Assembly: GCF_905475345.1 (NCBI RefSeq)
Contig: NC_066586.1
Span: 7,542,900-7,606,899, forward strand
Direction of reading: 5' to 3'
Length of the DNA: 64,000 bases
Source of the DNA: Vespula vulgaris
Lineage: Eukaryota > Arthropoda > Insecta > Hymenoptera > Vespidae
Positions 49,216 through 59,880 of the stretch are shown here, piece by piece. The notes beneath the pieces were generated by a model, which worked only from the letters and a program-made list of their open reading frames with translations, had not been told where the DNA came from and did not search any database. Position 1 is the stretch's first letter, and every line of letters begins with the position of its first letter. The position numbers were made by a program, and so were the translations under genes.

Positions 49216-49600
49216 TATTTTATCATTTTCATTTTTTATTAGATCAATTCATAAATAAGCATCGTTATTAATCTATTACAATAAAATAATATTTGTTTAT
49301 GAATCAATTTAATAAATATGATATTTTGTAATTTAAAATGCTTATAGTTTCACCATTTTCATAGCTGATTAAGTTGATTAATTAATAAATGCTGTTTTAT
49401 TATAATAAATTCACCTATAACGATAATTACTTATAAACCATTCCAACAAATATTATACTTTTTTTGTAATCAGAATTCTTACCAGTTTGCATGACTATTG
49501 AATTGATACATAAATAAATGTCATTTTATTACTTACAATAAACTTTTTATTTATTAGGGCTTTTATTTGTGAATTAATTTTTATAAATTCAAACATTTAT
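49216..49600. repeat. Three diverged tandem units, period ~130 bp
   Basis: AGATCAATTCATAAATAAGC at 49241, AGTTGATTAATTAATAAATG at 49372 and AATTGATACATAAATAAATG at 49501 are equivalent positions, each followed by a TTATTA-rich stretch and TTTAT(G/A)AA(T/C). Spacing is 131 and 129 bp. Confidence 0.8.
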
Positions 49601-50903
49601 TCATAGTTAATTATTCCTATTCTTTTAACGAATGATGGTATAAAATGAAGAACATTCACAAGGTCCGATTGTTACAAGTATTCAATATAAATCAATAACT
49701 TCTTTCTGTTTCATTTCTTGCTTTCTTTTTATTTTTTTTTTTTTTCTTTTTAACTTTATCGCAACAATTATCGTCCAATATATGCCGCGAACGTAGAGAT
49801 AATTTGCGTTTGAGCGTATAGTTAGAGATCGGTGGGGGTTCCTACTCTCATCAGGTACGTTATCGTTTGACCTGGTTTAACTAATCGTTCGGAAATGTAT
49901 ATTCAAATAAGTTGATAGCCTACAATTTTCTAATCTTCTTCTTCTTATCGATAAATTAAAATCCCTTTGTCTCGACATAATAATAATTAGCATCGGATGT
50001 AAACTTATTATTAGATCGTCTATTCAATTCGACTGTTTTATCAAATTTGATAAATAAAAAAAAGGATTGTCTCTTGGAAAATTACTTGAAAAAAAAAAAC
50101 AGAAATTTGTAACTATAAAAGGTCTATCAAAGCGATTTAATTTTAATGAATAGACAAAGTTGCATTTGCATAGAACGAAGATGAAAGCAACTTCATAGGA
50201 AGTCTAAAGCAGTGCTATAAATTCATCGAATTGTAGGAAATTACGAGAAGGAGAGTTGTTCGTTTGGCAATGATCAAAGAGAAAGAGAGAGAGAGAGAAA
50301 TGAGAGAAATGGCAGAAAAAAGAAAAATGCAGAATTTCCTGTGAAAATGACTAAATGCACTGATTATGCGATTCCATAATAATAAACGTTGAATTCCTTT
50401 GAACGAAAAAGAAATAATAAGATTTGCTCTAGAATGCGTGATCAACGATAACGAATCTCATCGCGACGTGTTCAAAAATGATTCGAGTTAATAAATTATA
50501 ACACATTTTATTTGCACACATAAAAGTATAACAAAACAAGTGCATATTGCATATATATCGTATGAATATAGCAATTTTTCAATACTTCAAAATTATACAA
50601 ACTATATTTAAAAGAGAAAATAAATCTTATAAGCTCGTAATCCTATAGATAATACTTTGTATAATTTTATAAATGATATTAACTTGTAATCTTATAGAAT
50701 GTTTTATATTTAAAGATTACAAAATAAAAAGAAATTATACTCAGCGTAATCAATTTCGTGAAACGTTATATAAATTATATAAATCAAAAAGAAAAAAATA
50801 TATATATCTAAATCTTGTTTAGATCTCTCATACACTTCTACAGAAAAAAGAAAAAATATTTAACATATGTGCAAGATATACTTATCTATAAAAAATATAT
50901 GCA

Positions 50904-50953
<50 letters not shown>

Positions 50954-51294
50954 ATTCCGTATCGGTTAACACTCAAGTGTCCCTCGTTTATCTTCGCTGA
51001 TTATCTTTCCCGTCAAAAGCACAAATACGTTCATGAATAAAAGAGGATATCAACGATATGAGCTCGATCTCATTGACGCAAATTTTTAGTGGGGATGATG
51101 TTGGTACACGAAAGGCCTTTCCAGATCGATTGGTAACACGAATCGAGAATGGAACGAGACGTGACGCGGATATGACGCCTCGAACTACCTTTGCAATTTT
51201 TCGTACTCGTTTCGACACTCCTCTCGTATTTACTCGGCTTCCTTTATGTGTAATTAAGGATATCGTATGGGTAGTCGACTCTCGTCGATTAAGA
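49601..51294. other. Noncoding DNA, no gene seen
   Basis: Unique AT-rich DNA with (TA)n at 50907-50950. A GC-richer part at 51050-51290 has open frames on both strands but no recognisable product. Confidence 0.5.
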
Positions 51295-51395
51295 TCTCTG
51301 TCTCTCTCTCTCTCTCTCTCCCTCTCTCTCTCTCTCTTTCTCTCTTTCTCTCTTTTTCTTTCTCTCTCTCCCTTTTTCTTTTTCTCTTTTTTCTT
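51295..51395. repeat. (TC)n low-complexity tract
   Basis: TC dinucleotides grading into TTTCTC and TTTTTC blocks. Confidence 0.95.
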
Positions 51396-51605
51396 TCGTA
51401 TTTCAAGAGTGAAATCGTAAATTGTTTCTTCGATTAAGGACAACTGTATGGATTTGTTTTATTCGCATATAGTAATTTATAAAATTCTATTCCTTTAATT
51501 TATTCATTTTGAATTGTTATTACAAATATGATATGTTGTTCTTGTAAAGAAGTTTAGAATAATAATGTTAGTTTTTAATTGATATTATCTATAGACAAAA
51601 AAGTT

Positions 51606-51762
51606 TATTATTGTAGAAGGAATACTTATAAAAAAAATTGAATATACTTTATGTTCGTTTTTTAATTGATAATACAAACACAAGAAACCTATGTTATATA
51701 CATATGTATATCCTCATGAAGAGAGGATATAGTTAGAACAATAACGTTCTAACGTTATCTAG
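51606..51762 (+). repeat. Dispersed repeat, copy 1
   Basis: Aligns over about 145 nt with 55848-55992 in the same orientation. Shared blocks include GTAGAAGGAATA.TTATAA, AAATTGAATATA.TTTAT, CAAACACAAGAAAC, ATATGTATATCCTC.TGAA and CAATAACGTT. Both copies are AT-rich and noncoding, 4.2 kb apart. Confidence 0.85.
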
Positions 51763-52084
51763 ATATCTGTTTGGCATTTAAATGCGGACTGCCATTAAAC
51801 GTGGTCCGTGTTCGGAATTACCAGGTTTCCCGTGAATTCTCATAAGGTTCTTGTGTTACGTAGATTATGGTGTCCGAGGTCGGTGCATCTTGATTGAGTG
51901 AAAAGCAGACCGACGCGTTTAGTGCCCTTTGAATTGCGTGGGCGTGGAATAATGTTCTGTCTCCAGAAATACAGCGAATTATCGTTTAATCCGTATTAAT
52001 CTGTGTTAATCTGATTATCATAGATATTCGATCGTAATAAAACTTTTCTCATAATACATAAAAATAAATAATCAATGATTTTTT
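51763..52084. promoter_or_regulatory. GC-richer island with a perfect EGR-type site
   Basis: A complex-sequence block (about 51763-51960) between repeats. It contains GCGTGGGCG at 51936-51944, the consensus for EGR-family zinc fingers (Stripe/Egr in insects), with a trailing GTGG. The remaining part is AT-rich. Regulatory function is inferred from composition and this one site. Confidence 0.25.
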
Positions 52085-52575
52085 GTCATACATTTTAATT
52101 TCTCATCAAATACAATCTTTAAAATTGGAAATGACAATATGTTGAAAATAATAAATTCACATAAAATATAATAACCACTCTTTATTAAGTATTTCATAAA
52201 TCATAAATCATAATTTCATATATCATAAAATAATCTTTGAAACTTTCCTTTTAATGCACATTTTAATTCGATTTAAAAACAAAAAAGAACGAGATTAAGA
52301 TATTGAAAATGTTAAATATACGAATATATTGTATAATAATCATTTTTATTAAATATTTCATATACTCTATAGTAATACAGATAATATCTTTCGAATAATC
52401 TTTCGAACTTTTATTTTAATGTACATATTAATTACCTCGAAAAATTCGATCTTTAATGCTAAGAATAGGATATCGGGAATAACAAATGCAGAAGAATGTA
52501 ATGATCACTTCTATTAAATATTTCATAAACTGTAAATGTCTCAATAATCTTTCGAGCTTTTGTTTTATTTTATCA
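52085..52575. repeat. Three diverged tandem units, period ~165 bp
   Basis: Equivalent landmarks are TTTATTAAGTATTTCATAAA at 52180, TTTATTAAATATTTCATATA at 52346 and TCTATTAAATATTTCATAAA at 52510. Each is followed by AATAATCTTT(C/G)GA(A/G) and a TTTTAATG-type stretch. Confidence 0.8.
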
Positions 52576-53883
52576 GATATGGTAACTATTTGATATAAAT
52601 TAATTCTTCTTAGTTATACGTCGCATCGACGACCCGCTATCGTCCAGACTTCTCCTCAATTAAAATATCCGGTATCAGCCTGGCGGTAATCGCTAATTAG
52701 CAAGTTATCTAACACCAGCGCTTGCGTAATGCGGACACATATACACATATTCTCTCTCTTTCTCTTTCTGTCTCTCTATCTCTATCTCACTTCCTCTTTC
52801 CTCTCTACTAATAAACGAGATTGCTCTGTTGTATACGTAGTAAAACCAACAACAAAACCAACATAGATTATACTACAAAGCGAGTTTTGGCTTGAAGAAC
52901 ATTGAAACACAGGCGGCGTTAACATTTTATATCCGATAACTGTCACATTAGCAGGTAGTAACTGTCCTCTTCACTGGTTACGCACATTGACCGTTCCTTT
53001 CTACAAATGGATAGATAAATTTTAACGCCAATGTTATATCTTTTAAAATAGTCTCAATTCAGATAAGTAAGCTTTTAAGAAATAAGGACAAAAGAAAAAT
53101 AATAATTATTAATATTATTTATTTTTTCATACTGATGCGACTGAATCAAGTGTTGCATGTAAATTATATTTAACGTATCCTTTAATTACGTCAAATTTAT
53201 GTGATTTATTTTATACGCCGCAAATATATCATGATTCGTATATTAGAAACATAAAATAATGAGTAAAATTAATAAAATAGAATTTAATTTGATAATCGTA
53301 TACGATGAAATAAATGTACGATACATGCGGATATATTATAAAACTACATGTATTGTACACTCTGTTCTCTATAAATATGATATACTTGTAAGAGAAGGAA
53401 TGTATCAAAAAAAAAAAAAACAAAAAACAAAAAGAAAAATGGGATAAATTAGATCGCGAGGTGTGAGACACATAAACGATTCTAATCAAATATTCTTTGC
53501 ACGAATCGTCGGAACATCGCACATTGAATCGCGAGTCGATCGAAAGGAAACGTTTTCTCTATTCTTCCGTTTGAACGAGCAGTAGCATTTAACGTAGGAC
53601 GGAGTAATTAGAAAATGAATTAGCGCTCGAATAGAAAACGTATCGCATCGCCCGAAGGATTGTATCCGAGCATTGACGCAACTTGTACAAGCAAGCAAGA
53701 GGCGTGCCTAAAATTCTCTATGTAACACCATGTGACACAGATTCAAGATCGCCTTTCTTGAAAGCCACGTGAGTCACATTCGCCGCTAACTAGCTGTGAG
53801 AGAATTCTTCTCAACGACTGTTTTCCCTTCGTTTCTACGCAATCGAGATGGAATCGATCAATTCAATAGATTAAATTACTCCC
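52576..53883. other. Noncoding DNA with two GC-richer patches
   Basis: The patch at 52610-52740 holds the palindrome GCTAATTAGC (52692-52701), a homeodomain-type site. The patch at 53480-53780 holds adjoining E-box and AP-1-like cores (CACGTGAGTCAC from 53766). No gene recognised. Confidence 0.45.
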
Positions 53884-54130
53884 TTTGCGAAATCGATATC
53901 TTCTCCTTATCTTCTTATTTATCATCTAGGAATATTATAATTTTTCAACATTATATAAGAATAATAAAAATATTATAATTAAAAAATATTATTAATAATA
54001 TCAGGATGATTAGAATCGCTTGAATGAATTTCTTTCGCGAAATCAATATTTCATTTCTATTTCTTCCTATTGATCACTTAGGAATATTGTAACTTTCACG
54101 AATATTCATTTATAACAATAATAATATTAA
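53884..54130. repeat. Diverged tandem duplication, period ~150 bp
   Basis: TTGCGAAATCGATATCTTC from 53886 and TCGCGAAATCAATATTTCA from 54035 begin equivalent segments, each continuing with a T/C-rich block, TTATC or TGATCA, then TAGGAATATT(A/G)TAA.TTT and AACATTAT/AATATTCAT. A partial third unit may lead into the next array. Confidence 0.75.
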
Positions 54131-54150
54131 TATCAAGAGATTTTTATTGG

Positions 54151-54378
54151 TTTGAATCTCTTTTTATAATAAATTTGTTTTCCATAGAAAATTTATGACT
54201 TTAATTAAATTATTATTAATGTATGATTTAAGATTATAGAAAAAAAAAGTTCGGATAAGAATCTTTGAATGTATCTTAATAAAAAGTTTGTTTTCTATAG
54301 AAAATTTATGACTTGGTTTAATTAAATTATTATTAATTTATGATTCGAGATTTAAGATTATAAAAAAAAAACTTCAAA
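54151..54378. repeat. Tandem duplication, period ~114 bp
   Basis: TTTGAATC at 54151 and TTTGAATG at 54265 start two copies that share GTTTGTTTTCTATAG-type sequence, AAAATTTATGACTT, TAATTAAATTATTATTAAT and a GATTTAAGATTATA stretch ending in an A run. Similarity is higher than in the other arrays, so this duplication looks younger. Confidence 0.9.
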
Positions 54379-54708
54379 TAAATCGTATTTATCATTTTTG
54401 GGAAACATTTGTAGATACCATTCAATGTCTTTCGGCAACACATACTACAAATTCAATCGTCTCTCCATCTTGAACATCGAAAACTTTCCTTTCACAAACA
54501 CGACGTATTGCCGATTCTAATCGTGAATTCTCATCGTGACGTATACTTTCTAACAGAGGCGCCACGACGATGTTACGCGATCCTGTTTCGAATCCGTTGG
54601 GATGAGACACCCTCGTATAAGAATAACATCGTATATGAGAAAAGAAAGAAACAGCTATTTGTTTGTGCTATGGCGAATCTCTTAGATCAAAATTCAATTT
54701 CTATTTGT

Positions 54709-54711
<3 letters not shown>

Positions 54712-54748
<37 letters not shown>
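54712..54748. repeat. (TA)n microsatellite
   Basis: A pure alternating TA tract. The frame through it is poly-Tyr-Ile. Confidence 0.95.
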
Positions 54749-54751
<3 letters not shown>

Positions 54752-55006
54752 TAGTATCGAGAAAATTGAATATCTTATATCATTTTTATCCAAATGTTAT
54801 TATACAGACGACAATGTTTTGTTCCAATAAATTCAACAATCTTAAGTTTCGATCATAGATGTATCGATTGTTCATATATTATCATTTATCAAATAGTACA
54901 CTGTAATACATATAATATATATAATAAATTATTATATATATTATATAAAATTTTATTAATATATATATATATAAAACATTATTAATATATGTATATATAA
55001 TACATG

Positions 55007-55044
55007 TATATGTCATACACATGTATACATGTGTATGACATATA
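55007..55044. repeat. 38-bp perfect palindrome
   Basis: The 38 bases equal their own reverse complement, with no spacer, centred between 55025 and 55026. The arm includes GTCATACACATG, so it is not merely an AT dinucleotide run. It sits at the end of an AT-rich tract (54890-55006). Confidence 0.95.
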
Positions 55045-55687
55045 TTTTCTATGACTCATCGTTCGATTTATCAAATATATTTTTATTTAAATTGGTATGG
55101 AAAAGATGGAGAAGGATGATAGGGAAGAGTTACAATCGTAATATTTCGTCGTAATCGAAGTTGTTAAGTTCCACACGTTATTCGCCGTCTGCACTCTCGA
55201 AACTTCCGCGATATATACGAAGTATATACGAAGCGAGTAAAACGCGCTCCACATATGTAACGACGCACGTGTTCTTCCATTCGTTCAGTGAAAAGAGAGG
55301 TCCGGCTATGGATAAATCGTAACGGAGAGAGAATCGTGGAGACACCCAATCCTTCTTTAGTTCTCTCGAAAGAAATAGTCATGTGACTTTATCGTTCAGA
55401 GACTCACCATCCGCGTGTCAAACTACATTACTTTCTCTCCTGATCTTTAGGAAGTTCAACGATTGAATATTGATTTGAAAAATTTTTTTTAGGTTCGGCT
55501 TTATACCTATCTTATAAAATGTATAACGACGTTAAATCACTCGATCTCTGTTATTTGTAATTTTGTAATTTTTGTTTATCATTATATTTGTAATTTTGTT
55601 ATTTTTACAAATGTATATCTGTGTTATTTTATATTTGTATATATAGGTATATACATTTATTTATTTATGCATACATACACACACACA

Positions 55688-55690
<3 letters not shown>
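55045..55690. other. Noncoding DNA, no gene seen
   Basis: A GC-richer patch at 55150-55440 shows short frames on the minus strand with no recognisable product. The rest is AT-rich and leads into an (AT)n tract. Confidence 0.5.

Positions 55691-55730
<40 letters not shown>
55691..55730. repeat. (AT)n microsatellite
   Basis: Twenty AT dinucleotides preceded by a short ACAC run. Confidence 0.95.
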
Positions 55731-55733
<3 letters not shown>

Positions 55734-55847
55734 AGTTACTATTGGCATAGTACATTATTTAAGAATGAATATTCATTCTACCGAATTTTATATGTAATGT
55801 ATTTTAAATATAAATCGCAAGGTATTTTCAAGAATTTATCTGTTTAC

Positions 55848-55992
55848 ATTATCGTAGAAGGAATATTTATAAGAAAATTGAATATATTTTATATTTGTAA
55901 TCTATAATCCAAACACAAGAAACGTATATTATATATGTATATCCTCGTGAAAAGAAGAATTAGTTAAACCAATAACGTTATAATGCTATTTA
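55848..55992 (+). repeat. Dispersed repeat, copy 2
   Basis: The partner of 51606-51762, in the same orientation and starting and ending at equivalent points (GTAGAAGGAATA to AATAACGTT). No target-site duplication or terminal repeat could be assigned, so it may be an old element relic or a segmental copy. Confidence 0.85.
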
Positions 55993-57707
55993 TCATTAAA
56001 GTATTAGGTAAGATATGTTTAAAAAGAAAAGAATAAGATTATGTAAAGGAAGCAAATAGTTGGTTTTACAAATCAAAGTATGTAGTTTTATTTACACTTG
56101 CAATAAGATTAAATCAAGAAAGAACGAATAGAAAATAGTCGACTTTACAACGAGGAAATTACACGTTTAGAGCACGTAGTACGGAAGAGTCCTTTGCTTG
56201 CGATAAATTACATGCTGGAAAAGGCATTATTTGCAATTCTGTGTTGCGATAAGTGGTGGGAAAATTTATCTGAATTAAGTAGAAATGTATTATTTAAATA
56301 CTGGCCACGGTAAGAGTATATAAAATGATATAATACTCTCTCTTTTCTTTTTTATATATCATTGAAACATGTATTTTATGTCATAAAAAAGCGATATGAA
56401 TCAAGCCAGTAAAATTATCGCTTTTACGGGATTTGCCAGTTTATAACTTCGTTAAAATATCGATTAGCCTTATTTTAATCGACATGGAAATAGCCGAACA
56501 ATCAGAACGATTGTTCACGACGTCATAAATCTACTTTTGCAAGAGGAACTGCCGGCATTTCATTGGGAGCCACTTGATATCGCATCTCGTCGATTGTAAC
56601 CTCGATCTCTCGATGCTCCTTTCTCGATCTCTTCAATGCCGACAAAAAAAGGATCCGATCTCACATTCGATTTGAGTGGGACGTAACGAGCTTTATATTC
56701 GTCGATTAATAATACTCTCGTTGGTACGAATCTAAAAAATAGCGTAACGAAGCAGCTAATATTATGCGTAAAATTTACTACCTTTCAATGAGGATCTATA
56801 TTGAATAATTGATTTCTTTTTTTTTTTATTCATGAATCTACATCTATCAAATATATTTTTATATGTTTATTTTATATGTTTATTTGTAGTTTAAAGAATA
56901 ATTACTATGTAATCTAAATCAATAGTTCAAATTTCTCTTTCATATTAAATCATATATTAACAAATAATTAAAAAATATTGATATGTAGTTAAAAATTCCT
57001 ATATCTATATTACACGTTAAATATTTATTTACAGTTTACAAAATAACTATTATTTACCTTTATAGTTAATAAAAAAGAAAATTAGCCTGTTCTAATTACT
57101 AAAATTATCTTTTATACCAAATCCGCTTAATATCTATATATTAGATAAATACGTTTTATTATTTTTATCTGCGAAATCTATAAAATATAAATATCGGATA
57201 ATTTTTATATAATACATGTACAATGAAATACGCATATACTTATTTATTTTTGTAGAATTCATGTGGAATACCATGTTGCTTATTTAATACATGATGTAAG
57301 CAATGCTCGACAAATTGAAAAATTATAAAATCAGAGCCACTATGAATTTTCATCAGTTTATTTCTACGACTAGCAGACTCTTTTTCCTGATCGTCAATTA
57401 ATCTGTGAAACGTGAAAAATGGATGAAAATTGGATGAATGGGAAACGAATTTCCCTAAATGAGAATTTCGAAATTTACAAGATTGAATTCTCGACGAGTG
57501 CAATGTCCATTTCGCGCGAATTGAGCGTCCTTCGATTCGATTGACCTGACAAATTAAAAAAAAAGGAGTCAGTGTAACTGTCACCATTCAATCCAATTTT
57601 TCTTTTCATTCTTTATAAATAACATTCATTGATCCCATATTGATCTTTGTTCTATATTTATACCTTTATTACAATTCATTAGATTACTTCTTTTTTATAA
57701 TAATACT
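55993..57707. other. Noncoding DNA with a GC-richer patch
   Basis: The patch at 56460-56720 includes an inverted pair of SOX-type cores (GAACAATC at 56496-56503, GATTGTTC at 56509-56516) followed by ACGTCATAAA. A 115-codon minus-strand frame at 57240-57587 has no recognisable domain and no supporting signals. Confidence 0.45.
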
Positions 57708-58045
57708 ATATCATTTAATATTGAAATCTATCTCACCTATTAGATATTATTTATCTCAAGCTTTTTAATTTAATTCTTTTTTTTTTAATTTAATATCACT
57801 GACATTATTCTCTCCTTCTGTCTCTCTATTTCTTTTTTTAATTTTGTAAAACCATAGAAAATAGAAACAATAGGTATCGACTCATATCGTATCAATACCA
57901 TTTAATATTTAATTTACTTCACTCGTTATTATTCATTTTAAGCTTTTTAATTTAATTGATTTTTTAATTTAATATCTCTGGTATCATTCTCTTTCTCTTC
58001 TCTCCTTACTTTTTTTTTAATTTGCAAAATCGTAAAGAAAAAAAA
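57708..58045. repeat. Diverged tandem duplication, period ~187 bp
   Basis: Two copies begin CATTTAATATT at 57713 and 57900. They share AAGCTTTTTAATTTAATT, TTTAATTTAATATC.CTG, a pyrimidine-rich block and AATTT.GTAAAA/GCAAAA followed by an A-rich end. Confidence 0.8.
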
Positions 58046-59408
58046 CGAAAGGGATCAATCGACATCGATTAAGGTCACGATTTTCGATCGGCGGGTCATG
58101 TGACGTTGTCAAAGCATTCGCCAGTTCGTTCGTGAGATTATAGTTATTTCTTTGCTTCTTTCGCAACGGAATGTAAATCAGTGTAAAAATTGAGAGAATG
58201 CTCTGGGCGTGTTTCTTCCTCTCTACGCCATATTTACATGATACGTGTGTGGATGAAAGAGAAAGAGAGAAAACGAAATGAGCTCCATCCATTAAGTTCC
58301 TCCTCTCTCTTCTTTGCCCATTCGATCTTTCGGGTGAGAAGATCGAGAAGAAGATACGATCGAGTCAGAAAAATAAATATTTCGCTTCGAAAATGAAGGC
58401 TTCGTAATTATGATTGGTAATTAAAGACGTTTGCATCTCTTCTGCATTATCCAAGATTACGTTGTTGGTCAAGTATATATACATATATAATATGTATATA
58501 AATATATGTTTGTTATATACATATTTTTGTACAGTATTTATAAATATTTATATTTTATATATTATAATATATATATATATATATAAACTTCTAGACTGTA
58601 GAATATAAAAATATAGAAACTCAATGAATAATTTTAAAATAAATGTATTTCTTTATGTGTTTCTGTATACTTTCTTACTTATTTATTTTCCATTATTTTT
58701 CATATATTTCTACAATATATAATTTCTTCTTTTATATCTTTTTATCAAAGTAATATATGTAAGTATGCAAATAGAAAATATGATTTAAAAAATATATATA
58801 CTTTTTTATGGTCTGATTTTGTAAATTATATAAATTATCGTACGATTTTACGTAATAACAAATTTATGTTCTATTTAATCCGTATTGATTTCTACCTACT
58901 TAAATTAAATTAAAAATACTCAGTTGACGGGAAAAATATCGTCGAGAAAACGAAAAAGAAAAGGCAAGTAACGCGTGCGACATCGACAAGTCGACGGTAC
59001 ATCAATGATCCTCGAAAAGAACGAACGAATTCCGTTATCCGCATTAATTCAGCAATCGCGTTCGTTCTTCGTTCGCTACTCGCATTGCGATATCCCTCGT
59101 TTTGACAGCACGAGGACAGACTGTCAAATGTAGCACAAAGAAAGAAAAAGAATGAGGAGAACAAAGGGAAAGAGAAAGAGAGAGATCTTTACATCGATTA
59201 AACGCTCACTTCGATAAGAATCCGTTACCTCGTTCAAATCATGGAAGTAATATGAACGGATTCTTTGGTGACTCGATCTTAAACCAATCGTTTTGATTTT
59301 AAGAGTCGTCGAGCTCGATATGATAAAACTGTAAATTAACTGTGAAAACGGATGTAAAAAAGAATTAGTCAAGTTTTTTTTCTTTTTAGATTTTTCTAAA
59401 ATTTCGAA
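58046..59408. other. Noncoding DNA, no gene seen
   Basis: GC-richer patches at 58050-58410 and 58920-59110 are separated by AT-rich DNA with TA tracts near 58480-58585. No protein recognised on either strand. Confidence 0.5.
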
Positions 59409-59880
59409 ACTCTTGTACGAATAAAATTATTAAATGATCTGTTATGCTCGTAATGTTTTTTCTTTTATCTTTTTCTTTTTTGGCCTAATAAAAATTAATT
59501 AAAACGTTTCGTATTATAACTATAATAATTAAAATTCTTCTCTGTGACGTTTCGTTTCTATCCATTTTCTTTTTCTTTTTTTTTTTATCATAAATCTCTT
59601 CTCGAAGTATACAAGAAAGATAAAAAATTAAAGTGAAATTATTTCTTTAGACTTTACACGAAGATTTAAAAGACAAAGAATTCTTGTATGAAAAGAAAAT
59701 GTTAAATAATTTCTGCTCATAATAGGGTTTTCGTTTTAGTAAAATTATTTAATTATACATAATAATGAAAAATAATGAAAATTCTTCATATTATAATTAT
59801 GGTAATTGTGTTTTTCACAACGTTCTACTTCGTACTCGTCTTCTTTGATCATCGATCTTTTCTCGAGGTGAAAGAAAGAA
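59409..59880. repeat. Diverged tandem duplication, period ~250-270 bp
   Basis: TCTTGTACGAATAAAATTAT (59411) pairs with TCTTGTATGAAAAGAAAATG (59682). Further downstream AATTAAAATTCTTC pairs with AATGAAAATTCTTC, and CTCTTCTCGAAG with CTTTTCTCGAGG, in the same order. Confidence 0.7.

Noticed and set aside
57240..57587. 115-codon minus-strand frame
   Set aside because: Not low-complexity, but no domain, no recognised relative and no splice or promoter signal. It may be open by chance.
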